Positions 28,249 to 37,837 of a stretch of DNA of 64,000 bases are shown here, piece by piece. Origin of the DNA: Staphylococcus xylosus NJ. Lineage in GTDB: Bacteria; Bacillota; Bacilli; Staphylococcales; Staphylococcaceae. Position 1 is the stretch's first letter. Each line of letters opens with the position of its first letter. The notes beneath the pieces were generated by a model. That model did not search any database. It was not told the DNA's origin and saw nothing but the letters and a program-made list of their open reading frames with translations. The stretch is taken from assembly GCF_000338275.1 (NCBI RefSeq), contig NZ_ANMR01000006.1, positions 1 to 64,000 of the forward strand. The letters are read 5' to 3'. Both the position numbers and the translations under genes were made by a program.

Positions 28249-29634
28249 TTATGTTAGGTAAGACATAAATGATGTTGCTAATCCAAAATAAATCAACATA
28301 CTGACAATATCATTAATTGTAGTGATAAAAGGACCACTTGCAACTGCAGGGTCAATTTTTAATTTGTTCATCACTAACGGAATCATTGAACCTACTAATG
28401 TACCCACTGTCATCGCGATTGTTAAACTACTGCCTACAATGGTTGCTAAGATTGGTTGGCCATATAAGACCATAATAATGATAAATAACAAGATTGCACA
28501 GACCAACCCACTTAAAAATCCACTACCAGTTTCTCTTAATGCGACTTTAAATTTACTTTGTTCATCAATTTCACCTGTTGAAATATTACGAACAGAAACG
28601 GCAAGCGATTGTGTACCCGAGTTTCCAGACATCCCACTAATAATTGGAATAAATGCAGCTAATAATGCAACTTTTGATAATGTATCTTCAAATGATCCTA
28701 AAATTGTCGCGGTAATCATTCCTAAGAATGTAAGTATAATCAACCATGGCAATCTTTTTCTTGCAGTTTTAATTACAGAATCATTTGTAGCATCAACGTC
28801 TGATACACCGGCTAAACGAGAGTAGTCTTCACTTGCTTCTTCGTCCATAACGTCTAGAATATCATCAATCGTAATAATACCAAGTAAATGGTCTTGGTAG
28901 TCGACAACTGGCATTGCAATAAAATCATAGTCTCTCATTTTTTGAGCAACATCTTCTTGGTCATCGGCTGCATTTGCACTAATGACACGTTCACTCATGA
29001 TATCTTCGATGTAAGCATCATTTTCAGCTACAATCAAATCTCTAAGTGAGAGCACGCCGGCTAGTTGTTTATCATCATTCACTGTAAAAATAACATAAAT
29101 TGTTTCTGCATTAGGGGCTTGTTCTTTGACATGAATAAGCGCTTCTTTAACAGGCATTGTTGCTTTCAATGAAATATATTCAGTAGTCATGATACCACCG
29201 GCAGTATCTTCATCGTAATGTAATAATGCTTTAATTTCTTTAGCATCTTCACGCTTCATTAGTGTGAGGAGACTAACTGTTTTTTGTTTTGACAACTGAT
29301 TCATAATATCTACGGCATTATCGTAAGACATGTCTTCTAAAATCTTACTAGCATAATTAGCATCCATCGTATCAAATAACGCTTCGTATTCGTCTTCATC
29401 GATTTCTAATTGTTCAAAGAAATCGGCAACTTCTTCTGGCGATAGTACTTCAAAGATACGTTGTCGTATACCTTCATCACTATCTTCAAAGTATTCACTT
29501 TGTTCATATGTATGCATAGATAAGAATTCATCTCTAAATTCATCAATATGGTTATTAATCAACAAATCATCTAGCAATACTTTATCATATACTTGCTCAT
29601 CCTCTAATGTAATTGATTCTTTTTCATTAGCCAT
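28249..29634 (-). CDS. mgtE: Magnesium transporter MgtE
   Basis: A 461-aa Mg(II) channel with a cytoplasmic acidic N-domain (about 30-130), two CBS domains (about 135-260, with GGIMTTEYISL) and five C-terminal helices (about 285-461). The selectivity signature GMSGNSGTQSLAV is at about 341-353. Mg(II) bound between the cytoplasmic domains closes the channel. The start ATG at 29634 follows GGAGGTGGGG; an upstream ATG at 29649 overlaps that site and is less likely. It lies 27 bases after the pseudouridine synthase gene. Confidence 0.96.
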   Translation of the reverse strand: MANEKESITLEDEQVYDKVLLDDLLINNHIDEFRDEFLSMHTYEQSEYFEDSDEGIRQRIFEVLSPEEVADFFEQLEIDEDEYEALFDTMDANYASKILEDMSYDNAVDIMNQLSKQKTVSLLTLMKREDAKEIKALLHYDEDTAGGIMTTEYISLKATMPVKEALIHVKEQAPNAETIYVIFTVNDDKQLAGVLSLRDLIVAENDAYIEDIMSERVISANAADDQEDVAQKMRDYDFIAMPVVDYQDHLLGIITIDDILDVMDEEASEDYSRLAGVSDVDATNDSVIKTARKRLPWLIILTFLGMITATILGSFEDTLSKVALLAAFIPIISGMSGNSGTQSLAVSVRNISTGEIDEQSKFKVALRETGSGFLSGLVCAILLFIIIMVLYGQPILATIVGSSLTIAMTVGTLVGSMIPLVMNKLKIDPAVASGPFITTINDIVSMLIYFGLATSFMSYLT

Positions 29635-29661
29635 TAGCCCCACCTCCATAGTTCTTTTAAA

Positions 29662-30516
29662 TTATATCATATTAAATATAGTTTCAATCGTGTCATATCT
29701 ATCGTTTATTATAATTTTTTGTTTTTTAATTGGGTGAATAAATGATATTTGGATACAACGTAATAATTGATGATGATAAGTTTCATCTTTACCGCCATAT
29801 AAGTCATCACCTACTAAAGGATAACCAATATGTTGAAAATGCACACGTATTTGATGTGTTCTTCCTGTCAGCAAACTCACTTCACATAAAGTATGATTAT
29901 TAGTATGTTCGAGTGCTTTATATTTAGTCTGTGAAGGCTTTCCTAAACTACTGACTTGACGCTGGATAATACTATCTGGATGTCTTGCGATAGGAGCATC
30001 AATTAAATCTTCACCGTCTAATCGCCCCTGACAAATACATAAATATTTTTTATCGATTTTAATTTGGCTCATTAAATGATGAATAAATCCATGCTTTGCC
30101 AACACAACAATGCCTGAAGTATTACGGTCTAAACGCGTAACAATGTGTGGGGTCAACGATAACTTTCTATCATTAAAATAACCCAACACTTGCTCTACTA
30201 AACTAAAATGTAAATGATCTCTAGAAGGTGCACAATTTTGTTGGGCAGATTTCGACACAATAATTAAATATGAATCTTCATATAAGATATTTAACCCGTC
30301 GTTATATGGTTTTAAGTTAGAGCTTGGGGTTTCATCACTTAAAAATACTTCCAAATTATCATTTATAGCTAATTGCTTTCTGACTGTAACTGGTTGTCCA
30401 TTAACTAATAAAGCGCCATTATGCTTAATGGCGCTTATCGTCCGTTTTGAAAATTCTTGTTGTTGTAAAAATGTGCGAACCATTTCTGGCTGCTGTATTG
30501 TATAAGTAAATTTCAT
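29662..30516 (-). CDS. RluA-family pseudouridine synthase (YjbO-like)
   Basis: A 284-aa enzyme that converts uridine to pseudouridine in structured RNA. An N-terminal S4-like segment (about 15-60) precedes the catalytic domain. The catalytic motif HIVTRLDRNTSGIVVLAKH is at about 117-135, with Asp in RLDRNTSG, and TGRTHQIRVHF is at about 216-226. Its ATG overlaps the nadK stop (TAATG), so it is translationally coupled. The modified site cannot be told from sequence; RluD-type is likely but unproven. Confidence 0.93.
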   Translation of the reverse strand: MKFTYTIQQPEMVRTFLQQQEFSKRTISAIKHNGALLVNGQPVTVRKQLAINDNLEVFLSDETPSSNLKPYNDGLNILYEDSYLIIVSKSAQQNCAPSRDHLHFSLVEQVLGYFNDRKLSLTPHIVTRLDRNTSGIVVLAKHGFIHHLMSQIKIDKKYLCICQGRLDGEDLIDAPIARHPDSIIQRQVSSLGKPSQTKYKALEHTNNHTLCEVSLLTGRTHQIRVHFQHIGYPLVGDDLYGGKDETYHHQLLRCIQISFIHPIKKQKIIINDRYDTIETIFNMI

Positions 30517-31325
30517 TACTCATCATCTCCACTTGAAATGAACGAGTCATGTACTCTTTTCCAAAACGGAAACGGTCTAAATCTAGCGAATCTAATCTTC
30601 TCATTAGCTACGCGATATTGTATCGCATTAACATTTTTGTGTTTTATACTAACGTGGTCAATCGTCGTTAAAATCGTATCATGATTAACAGGTGTTATTA
30701 AACACGTATGGTGTTTGGGCAATACTAAAGGAGAACCTACAGTTCTAAATACCCGGTTGTTTATTGATGCAATTTCAGCAATTTGCATCGCTTCTAATGA
30801 TGGATGTATCAATGCGCCACCTAATGCCTTATTGTATGCTGTAGAACCTGATGGTGTAGATATACATAAACCATCACCTCTGAAGCGTTCAAATTGATTA
30901 CCTCTAATATTCACATCAACAACTAAAGTAGAACCATTTTCAGTTTTCATAGTAGCTTCATTTAATGCTAAATGACGTGTCTCGTATCCGTTATCATTAT
31001 AACGCACAATAATTTCTAACAAAGGATATTCAATGACTTGGAATTCAGAGTTATTAATCTCAATTATAAGTTTTTCAACTTCATGTGGCACCCAATCAGC
31101 ATAAAAGCCTAAATGCCCTGTATGAACCCCTACAAACGCACAGCGAGATAGCATATGACTATACTGATGAAAAGCTTGTAACAGAGTTCCATCTCCCCCA
31201 ACAGAAATAACGATTTCTGGATTATCTGGGTCTTCAACCATCTGGAAATCTTTCATATGGTTAATCATTTTATGCTTTAAAGCATTCGATTTTGAATCAC
31301 CTTTAGATAAAATCGTATAACGCAT
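30516..31325 (-). CDS. nadK: NAD kinase
   Basis: The 269-aa ATP-dependent enzyme phosphorylates NAD to NADP, the only source of NADP in the cell. The Gly-rich [13 protein letters not shown] (about 42-54) is the family nucleotide motif. NEAT (about 121-124) holds the NAD-ribose binding Asn-Glu, and [16 protein letters not shown] (about 155-170) is the third conserved block. It sits between relQ and the pseudouridine synthase gene, the arrangement seen in Bacillus (yjbM-nadF-yjbO). Confidence 0.97.
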   Translation of the reverse strand: MRYTILSKGDSKSNALKHKMINHMKDFQMVEDPDNPEIVISVGGDGTLLQAFHQYSHMLSRCAFVGVHTGHLGFYADWVPHEVEKLIIEINNSEFQVIEYPLLEIIVRYNDNGYETRHLALNEATMKTENGSTLVVDVNIRGNQFERFRGDGLCISTPSGSTAYNKALGGALIHPSLEAMQIAEIASINNRVFRTVGSPLVLPKHHTCLITPVNHDTILTTIDHVSIKHKNVNAIQYRVANEKIRFARFRPFPFWKRVHDSFISSGDDE

Positions 31326-31336
31326 CGTAACATCCC

Positions 31337-31972
31337 CTAGTCATTATTATGCTTTTTCGCACGCTTTTTAGAATAATATTTCTGAGCTTCTTGAATTTCT
31401 TCTTTAATTTCCGACATCTCTTCATCCAGCAAAAATGCCGCTTCTGCTGCTCTTTCCAATCGATGTTGAATCTCCGGTGGATAATCTCCATCATATTTAT
31501 ATCTCAAAGTATGTTCTATCGTTGCCCAAAAGTTCATTGCTAGCGTTCTAATTTGAATCTCTGCCAATATTTTCTTTTCCCCATTTAATGTTTCAATAGG
31601 ATATTCAATAATGACATGGAATGAACGATAACCACTTTGTTTGGTATTACTAATGTAATCCCGTTCTTCTACAACTTTAAAATCTTGACGCTGTCTTAAT
31701 AAATTAACCACAATATCAATATCATCAACAAATTGACACATTAAACGCAAACCGGCAATGTCATACATTTCTTCATGTAAACGATCAAAAGAAATTTGAC
31801 GTTTATTAGCCTTATCAATAATGCTTGTCATAGGTTTGACTCGTCCTGTTACAAATTCTATAGGAGATGCATTATCTTCTACTTCATATTGTTTTCTAAG
31901 CCCTTTTAATTTAATTTTCAATTCGTCTACTGCTTGTTTATATGGAGATAAAAACTGATCCCATTGATTCAT
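31337..31972 (-). CDS. relQ: Small alarmone synthetase RelQ (GTP pyrophosphokinase)
   Basis: A 211-aa single-domain (p)ppGpp synthetase that pyrophosphorylates GTP/GDP with ATP. It has the RelA/SpoT synthetase motifs: [15 protein letters not shown] (about 72-86), then [15 protein letters not shown] (about 113-127) and [17 protein letters not shown] (about 137-153). It lacks hydrolase, TGS and ACT domains, the hallmark of small synthetases. The basic tail [14 protein letters not shown] and the place next to nadK mark RelQ (YjbM) rather than RelP. It responds to cell-wall stress in staphylococci. Confidence 0.95.
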   Translation of the reverse strand: MNQWDQFLSPYKQAVDELKIKLKGLRKQYEVEDNASPIEFVTGRVKPMTSIIDKANKRQISFDRLHEEMYDIAGLRLMCQFVDDIDIVVNLLRQRQDFKVVEERDYISNTKQSGYRSFHVIIEYPIETLNGEKKILAEIQIRTLAMNFWATIEHTLRYKYDGDYPPEIQHRLERAAEAAFLLDEEMSEIKEEIQEAQKYYSKKRAKKHNND

Positions 31973-31988
31973 TGTGCCTCACTCCGCT

Positions 31989-32336
31989 TCAATCTAATTC
32001 GAAAATATCCTCTACAACGGAAACAAACTCCTTACCATAATTTGAATTACCTTGAATGTTATCCAATATGTAATTAAACTCATTTTCGAATTGTTTTAAT
32101 TCTAAATCGTCATTAACGATAATTTTTTTGCCTTTGTTTTCATGTAACATTGACCACGTTTCTTGTACAAATATCAAGTACGAATAGTTTTGTCCGTCGT
32201 CTAAAATGTATGCAAAGCTGTAATTATCACTATCAACAAGCATTTGTCCTGCTTCTTGTAAACCTTCTGTGGATTGTTCTGTATAGCAATTAATGCTATC
32301 TTCTGTAATTTTAATTTCATTCACATAAATACGCAT
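31989..32336 (-). CDS. UPF0738 family protein (YjbL-like)
   Basis: A 115-aa acidic soluble protein of the UPF0738 family, of unknown function. It has no motif suggesting catalysis and no membrane segment. AAGGAGGAAC precedes the ATG. It is the promoter-proximal gene of the probable six-gene operon UPF0738-relQ-nadK-pseudouridine synthase-mgtE-cpaA (all gaps under 30 bases), and the order matches yjbL-M-N-O of Bacillus. Confidence 0.88.
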   Translation of the reverse strand: MRIYVNEIKITEDSINCYTEQSTEGLQEAGQMLVDSDNYSFAYILDDGQNYSYLIFVQETWSMLHENKGKKIIVNDDLELKQFENEFNYILDNIQGNSNYGKEFVSVVEDIFELD

Positions 32337-32524
32337 GCTTGTTCCTCCTTATTCTTCATTATTTTAACATAATTTCATACTACATAACACGTTACAAGAT
32401 AATGTTATACCAACATCAATCCATCAATTTCAACTATTTATGTAATCATAAATGCAGTTCAATTTAAATTAAATAAAAAGTGTTTTAAAATAAATGAATA
32501 TACGCACCAGAAGGAGAGATTATA

Positions 32525-33109
32525 GTGGCAACAAATAACGAGATTGAATTCAAACAATTGTTAACAGAAAGTCAATACAATGTTATTCATAAAACCTATT
32601 TCAACGAAATTGAACCGTATAAACAAACAAATTTCTATATTGATACGCCAGACTTTGATTTAAAAGACCATAAATCAGCTTTGAGAATTCGTGTGAAAGA
32701 TGAGTACTTAGAGATGACATTAAAAATACCAGCTGAAGTAGGTCTTACTGAATACAATTTTGAAACACATGTCGTTCCTGAATTAAACAAGCCTATTCCA
32801 GAACAATCGTTACCTTCTGAAATTGCAGATCAACTTACAAAGATGGATATCGATTTAACTGAATTAATTATTCTTGGTTCACTTAAAACTGAACGCTTAG
32901 AGAAAGAAATAAATGGAAACTTACTTGTACTTGATAAAAGTACTTACCTAGATTTTGAAGATTTTGAATTAGAATACGAAGTAGAAGATTATGATGAAGG
33001 TTTAATTCAATTTAAATCAATCCTTGAAAAATTTGATATGAAACATGAAATTCCAGCTAATAAAGTACAAAGATTTTTTAATCGTAAATCAAATTTATAT
33101 CATAATTAA
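32525..33109 (+). CDS. CYTH-domain protein (YjbK-like triphosphate-tunnel fold)
   Basis: The 194-aa protein starts from a GTG after AAGGAGAG. Its N-terminal EIEFK (7-11) is the ExExK signature of CYTH proteins, eight-strand tunnels that bind inorganic triphosphate, nucleotides or thiamine triphosphate. Alternating basic and acidic strand residues (LRIRVKDEYLEMTLKIP) support the fold. It is divergent from the relQ operon. A role in nucleotide or polyphosphate metabolism is a family-level inference. Confidence 0.9.
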   Translation: MATNNEIEFKQLLTESQYNVIHKTYFNEIEPYKQTNFYIDTPDFDLKDHKSALRIRVKDEYLEMTLKIPAEVGLTEYNFETHVVPELNKPIPEQSLPSEIADQLTKMDIDLTELIILGSLKTERLEKEINGNLLVLDKSTYLDFEDFELEYEVEDYDEGLIQFKSILEKFDMKHEIPANKVQRFFNRKSNLYHN

Positions 33110-33196
33110 TCACATGCAATTGTAAGAAGTCGAATTACTTCCAAATGTAAAAATTCATGTTATATTAGTATTATATTAACAGGATACGGTGATATT

Positions 33197-33568
33197 ATGA
33201 CGCAAACACCATATGAAATCATTGGCCAAAAAGCCTTGTATGAGATGATTGATTACTTTTATTATTTAGTAGAACAAGATAGTAGAATTAATCACTTGTT
33301 TCCTGGAGATTTTGCAGAAACAAGCAGAAAACAAAAACAATTTTTAACACAATTCTTAGGTGGACCAAATCTTTACACACAAGAACATGGTCATCCAATG
33401 TTGAAAAGACGTCATTTAGATTTTATTATAACAAATCATGAACGTGATGCTTGGTTAGAAAATATGTATAAAGCTATACAGCATGCTGATTTTCCCGAAG
33501 GTGTCGGTGATTATTTATACGAGAGATTACGTTTAACAGCGAATCACATGGTTAATTCCGAAAATTAA
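33197..33568 (+). CDS. Group II truncated haemoglobin (YjbI-like)
   Basis: A 123-aa 2-on-2 globin. The B-helix aromatic pair is in DYFYYLVEQD (about 15-24), the phenylalanine/glycine-rich middle is FLTQFLGGPNLYT (about 48-60), the proximal His is in LKRRHLDF (about 74), and Trp G8 is in DAWLENM (about 86). In group II this Trp is diagnostic. It lies 17 bases before spxH in the arrangement known from S. aureus and Bacillus. It probably handles O2, peroxide or NO chemistry. Confidence 0.93.
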   Translation: MTQTPYEIIGQKALYEMIDYFYYLVEQDSRINHLFPGDFAETSRKQKQFLTQFLGGPNLYTQEHGHPMLKRRHLDFIITNHERDAWLENMYKAIQHADFPEGVGDYLYERLRLTANHMVNSEN

Positions 33569-33585
33569 TTGTAGGTGGAATAGAC

Positions 33586-34374
33586 ATGACTGAAGAATTA
33601 AGATTAATACAACCCAATAGTCGTGAAGATGTAAATCTTTCACCTGTTAGTAAGATAGAAATTTATTCCTTTTTTGATCCATTCAGTAAGGAATGTTTTA
33701 AATTATCTGCAATCCTTTCTAAATTACGCATTGAGTATAAACAATATATAAGTATTAGACATATATTGAACCCTTCATTACGCGTTTTGACAAAATGCCA
33801 AGCGCAAAGTACATCTGATTTAGATAATATCGCACTCGCATATAAAGCCGCTGAACTTCAGGGACGTATACGTGCAGAGCGTTTTATACATCTTGTACAA
33901 AATGAAATTATACCCAAGCGAGATATTATTACAGAATCGATGGTTAATAATTGTATCAGTAACGCAGGGCTAGACTACGAAGTTTTTAAAGAAGATTTGC
34001 AAAGTAACTGTTTAAAAGATAGTTTACAAGTTGATTTGCATATCGCACGAGAAATGGAAATTGAAGAAGCTCCTTCCCTCGTATTCTTTAGCGAGGACGT
34101 ACACGAAGAAGGATTAAAAGTAGAAGGATTATATCCTTACCATATTTATACTTATATTATTAACGAACTCATTGGTTCAACAATTGAAAAAGAATTACCA
34201 CCAAGTCTTGAAGAATATATTCAACAACAACAATTAGTTACTAAAGAAGAGTTACTGACAATATATGAGTGGCCAGAAAAACTAATGAATAAAGAGCTAA
34301 AAAAATTAGCAATTCAACAAAAAATTGAAAAACTTAAGTCGCCAGACGGCAAATTTTGGAAAGCTAAAAATTAA
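33586..34374 (+). CDS. spxH: ClpXP adaptor protein SpxH (YjbH)
   Basis: The 262-aa thioredoxin-fold (DsbA/FrnE-like) adaptor hands Spx to ClpXP for degradation. The sequence is close to the S. aureus protein throughout, including LSPVSKIEIYSFFDPFS near the N-terminus and VEGLYPYHIYTYIINEL later. The former CxxC site has a single Cys (SKEC), fitting a non-oxidoreductase role. It follows the haemoglobin gene, with AGGTGG before the ATG. Its target gene, spxA, and the ClpC adaptor mecA lie 4-5 kb away. Confidence 0.95.
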   Translation: MTEELRLIQPNSREDVNLSPVSKIEIYSFFDPFSKECFKLSAILSKLRIEYKQYISIRHILNPSLRVLTKCQAQSTSDLDNIALAYKAAELQGRIRAERFIHLVQNEIIPKRDIITESMVNNCISNAGLDYEVFKEDLQSNCLKDSLQVDLHIAREMEIEEAPSLVFFSEDVHEEGLKVEGLYPYHIYTYIINELIGSTIEKELPPSLEEYIQQQQLVTKEELLTIYEWPEKLMNKELKKLAIQQKIEKLKSPDGKFWKAKN

Positions 34375-34448
34375 TACTCTATGATTTAACTTTATAACCA
34401 AATAGCTTTTATTAAATAGATAATGACATAAAATGTACTACTTAAATT

Positions 34449-34496
34449 AAAAACGATAATTTTTACTACAATTCAGTAAAAATTATCGTTTTTTTG
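34449..34496 (+). terminator. Terminator after spxH
   Basis: AAAACGATAATTTTTAC and GTAAAAATTATCGTTTT form a 17-bp stem with a 9-base loop followed by T-rich sequence. Confidence 0.85.
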
Positions 34497-34579
34497 TTTT
34501 CACTATCTTTTCCACTTAACGTTGATTGAATAGTTATTCAATTATACTTATTTTTAGAAGAATCATTAAAAAAGAGTAC

Positions 34580-34677
34580 AAAAAAACGCCGTGTCTGATT
34601 ACACGGCGCTAAACAAAGGGGATGGGAGAAATTTTTCACTTCAAACAAAGGGGTATGTTTGTTATGTGATTAATTTC
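34580..34677 (-). ncRNA. rsaE: Small RNA RsaE (RoxS homologue)
   Basis: The minus strand reads as the conserved RsaE, about 98 nt. It starts GAAATTAATCACATAAC, has two C-rich seed regions, CATACCCCTTTG and TCTCCCATCCCCTTTG, then GTTTAGCGCCGTGT and a perfect terminator hairpin CGCCGTGT/ACACGGCG followed by T7. The C-rich seeds pair with Shine-Dalgarno sequences of central-metabolism mRNAs in S. aureus. The position just upstream of pepF is the same as in S. aureus. Ends are approximate. Confidence 0.95.
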
Positions 34678-34778
34678 ATGTTTATAATATAACACGGTAA
34701 AATACACCTTTCAACCTTTTAAATTAAATAAACTTAGTTTGTCACAAACTTGTCATATTGTAAACGAATACATTCATA

Positions 34779-36587
34779 CTAAGCTTTCATTAACTTTTCA
34801 AACGCATCTAATTTTTGTTCGAATACTTGGCAAGCTTGCTCAATTGGTTCAGGTGTTGTCATGTCTACCCCAGCATTTTTCAAGATTTCTATTGGATAAT
34901 TTGAACTACCTTTTTTCAAGAATTCATTAATGTATCTATCTACTGCTGGTTGCCCTTCAGTTAATATCTGATGACTTAAACTTTGTGCAGCGCTATAGCC
35001 TGTTGCATATTGATACACATAGTAGTTCATATAAAAGTGAGGAATTCTTGACCACTCTTTGCTGATATCTTCATCTGTTTCAACTGAGTCACCAAAATAA
35101 ACGCGGTTTAATTCAGCATATTCTTCGTTCATACGATTTGCTGTTAATGGCTCACCTGCTTCTTCTATCTGATGAATTTTGTGTTCAAATTCAGCAAACA
35201 TCGTTTGTCTAAATAATGTGGCACGGAAACGCTCAAGCTCTTGGTTTAATAACAACAATCTACGTTCATCATCTAAATGTTTATCCATATAATCACTTAG
35301 TAATGCTTCATTACAAGTAGATGCTACTTCCGCCACAAATATTGTATAATCGCTTGAATTAGATGGTTGATTTTTACGACTGAAATAACTATGAGCTGAG
35401 TGACCAAATTCATGTACTAACGTGTATAAATCTGACACAGTATTAGACCAATTTAATAAGATAAATGGATTTGTTAGATGTGCACCTGAAGAATAACCGC
35501 CTGAACGTTTACCTTTATTTTCATATACGTCTACCCAACGATTATTTAATCCTTCATTTACTACTTCCATATACTCTTCACCCATAGGTTGTAAAGCTTT
35601 AAGCATCCAATCTTTTGCTTCCTCATATGGCATTTCAAACTTCACATCTTTAACTAAAGGTGTATATAAGTCGTACATTTTCATATCTTCAAGACCTAAC
35701 AATTCTTTACGTAATTCTGTATAACGGTGCAATAATGGTAAATATTTATGGACTGTTTTTACTAAATTGTCATAGACTGCTTCTGGGATATGATTATTAC
35801 TTAAAGCTGCTGCTCTTGCAGATTCATAGTTATGTGTACGTGCATTAAACACATTCTTTTTAACTTCTCCTGCTAATGTAGCACTTAAAGTATTATTATA
35901 AGCACCATAAGCTTTATATAAATTTTCAAATGCAGATTTTCTTAATATACGGTCATCTGATTCTAAACACTTTATGAATGTGCCTTGTGTAAGTGAATGG
36001 CGGTTACCATCCTTATCGATGGCATCTTCAAACTCTAAATCAGCATTGCTGAACATACCATATACATTATCAGCTGTTGATAAAGCATCTTGTGCCTCTG
36101 TAAGTAACTTTTCTTTATCCGCACTCAACACGTGTGGACGTTTTTCATTAATTAATTTCAAATCAAATTCATATTGTTTTAAATTGTCATTTTCATCAAT
36201 AAATGATTGAATCTTGTCTTCATCAATTTGTAATATTTCAGGTACTAAAAAACTCCATCCTGAACTAAACTTAATTATTAATTGATGAGCACGCGCTTCA
36301 TAACCCGTGTATTTATCATTAGCTGTATCTTGATCTTGCTTTAAATGTGCGTATACATAAACTTTTTCTAATTTAGAGCCTAATTCATCTTCTAAAGCTA
36401 ATGCTTGATATAAAGTCTCAGCACTATCAGCTAAATGACCTTTAAATTTTTGTTCTTTTCCTAAATTTTGTTCTGCTTCTTTAAAAGCTTCTTCAAAAGC
36501 TTCATCCGATTCGAATATGGTAGTTAAATCCCATGTATATTCAGGATATTTACGTTCTTGTTCTTCTCTTGTTAATTGTTGTGTCAT
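34779..36587 (-). CDS. pepF: Oligoendopeptidase F
   Basis: The 602-aa cytoplasmic M3B zinc metallopeptidase cleaves oligopeptides of about 7-17 residues. The zinc motif HEFGHSAHS is at about 391-399 (HExxH), with the third ligand Glu in the downstream helix near VAEVASTCNEALL. There is no signal sequence. AGGAGGTTT stands before the ATG. Opp oligopeptide permease genes lie 6 kb away, and PepF-type enzymes process imported peptides. RsaE is encoded downstream in the same direction, apparently from its own promoter. Confidence 0.96.
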   Translation of the reverse strand: MTQQLTREEQERKYPEYTWDLTTIFESDEAFEEAFKEAEQNLGKEQKFKGHLADSAETLYQALALEDELGSKLEKVYVYAHLKQDQDTANDKYTGYEARAHQLIIKFSSGWSFLVPEILQIDEDKIQSFIDENDNLKQYEFDLKLINEKRPHVLSADKEKLLTEAQDALSTADNVYGMFSNADLEFEDAIDKDGNRHSLTQGTFIKCLESDDRILRKSAFENLYKAYGAYNNTLSATLAGEVKKNVFNARTHNYESARAAALSNNHIPEAVYDNLVKTVHKYLPLLHRYTELRKELLGLEDMKMYDLYTPLVKDVKFEMPYEEAKDWMLKALQPMGEEYMEVVNEGLNNRWVDVYENKGKRSGGYSSGAHLTNPFILLNWSNTVSDLYTLVHEFGHSAHSYFSRKNQPSNSSDYTIFVAEVASTCNEALLSDYMDKHLDDERRLLLLNQELERFRATLFRQTMFAEFEHKIHQIEEAGEPLTANRMNEEYAELNRVYFGDSVETDEDISKEWSRIPHFYMNYYVYQYATGYSAAQSLSHQILTEGQPAVDRYINEFLKKGSSNYPIEILKNAGVDMTTPEPIEQACQVFEQKLDAFEKLMKA

Positions 36588-36640
36588 AATTTTAGTAAAC
36601 CTCCTATTAAATTCAATACCATAATTTTCTCATGTAAGAC

Positions 36641-37639
36641 TCAATTTTGCACGTTTTTATACCTAATATTTCGATATGATTTTTGAAACTTATAGATAAT
36701 TGCTTGAACTATTACTCGGCTATTAACATCATAATTATAAAAATGATTATACTTAATAGTATTTAAGAATAAGCCTTCATTAATATTGTTTGTATCTAAC
36801 ATATTTAGCAATTGCAATTGCCAATAAATAGGATGTGATTGTATAAATATTTGTTCTGGATACACCATACCTAAATTTTCACAAACCCATGATTCCGCTA
36901 GTTGTAAATTGTAAATAACACTCAAACTAGGCTCACGAACAGTTCTTTGACGTCTGCAATACATGATATATTGTTTAATTGAAGACTTCGTTAATTTAAA
37001 ATGACATGGTAACATTGGAGAGTCATTTTTATTAAAATAATATGTAAATTGTTTATATGAAAGTTGTTCCCTAATAGCTATGTAACGATTTCCACCAATA
37101 AATTGAACTATTTTATATCTATATAATAAAAACGTGTCGCTATGCCACGAAAAAAGTTGTCTTCTTTTCAAATTAATATAAGTACGTTCCGACTTATTTA
37201 AAATTAAAATTTTTGTTCTTTTATTATATTTCAACTTACCGATAATCCAAATAACATCAAAACCAATACTAGCTAAAGCATTGCTTCGCTTTTTTATATT
37301 ATCTATAGTTATATTTGAAAACTGTATTTCAATCGCAATTTTATTATTAATGATTAAATCAGGATATTGATAGCACTGATATATATAAGGTTCAATTACC
37401 ACATAATAATCTAATTTATTTAATTGCTGTGCCAATTCATATTTAAACATATAATGTTCATAAGTCTCGCCTTTGTTACAAAAGTTTGAACTTTTGTAAA
37501 TATGAGCAAAATGCGCTGTTTTCATTAGCCCTTTTTTTAAAATAACTTTATTTTGACAATGCGGGCACTTATAATCACAGTTATTATTAGCGTTATGCGC
37601 AGTTATTAGTACCCCGTTGCCATCTTTCGCGTAAAACAT
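36641..37639 (-). CDS. coiA: Competence protein CoiA-like nuclease
   Basis: The 332-aa protein has an N-terminal zinc-ribbon-like cluster (CDYKCPHC at about 22-29, then a later His-Cys pair HFAH...FCNK). It then has a PD-(D/E)xK nuclease-type motif YPDLIINNKIAIEIQF (about 112-127), with Asp, Glu and Gln as the metal site. CoiA family proteins act during processing or recombination of incoming DNA in competent cells. AATGAGGTGA precedes the ATG. I see no ComK box in front. It lies between mecA and pepF, as in Bacillus (yjbF). Confidence 0.88.
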   Translation of the reverse strand: MFYAKDGNGVLITAHNANNNCDYKCPHCQNKVILKKGLMKTAHFAHIYKSSNFCNKGETYEHYMFKYELAQQLNKLDYYVVIEPYIYQCYQYPDLIINNKIAIEIQFSNITIDNIKKRSNALASIGFDVIWIIGKLKYNKRTKILILNKSERTYINLKRRQLFSWHSDTFLLYRYKIVQFIGGNRYIAIREQLSYKQFTYYFNKNDSPMLPCHFKLTKSSIKQYIMYCRRQRTVREPSLSVIYNLQLAESWVCENLGMVYPEQIFIQSHPIYWQLQLLNMLDTNNINEGLFLNTIKYNHFYNYDVNSRVIVQAIIYKFQKSYRNIRYKNVQN

Positions 37640-37718
37640 GTTTGAATCACCTCATTTAATATACACGGTAATCTCACATAAATTACTTTAGTAAATTATA
37701 ATTTCAACTTACCTGATA

Positions 37719-37750
37719 TAAAAAAGCCGACAAAGTATAAACTTTGTCGG
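37719..37750 (-). terminator. Terminator of mecA; dispersed hairpin repeat copy 2
   Basis: A perfect 11-bp stem GCCGACAAAGT/ACTTTGTCGGC with a short loop is followed on the minus strand by TTTTTTATATC, about 90 bases after the mecA stop. The arms match the hairpin at 25061-25091. Confidence 0.85.
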
Positions 37751-37837
37751 CACAGGGTCTTTCTTAAAAACATAACTCTTACTATACATTACAAATCAAT
37801 TCTAGTAATGGTTATATCATTCATTTATTCACATTAA

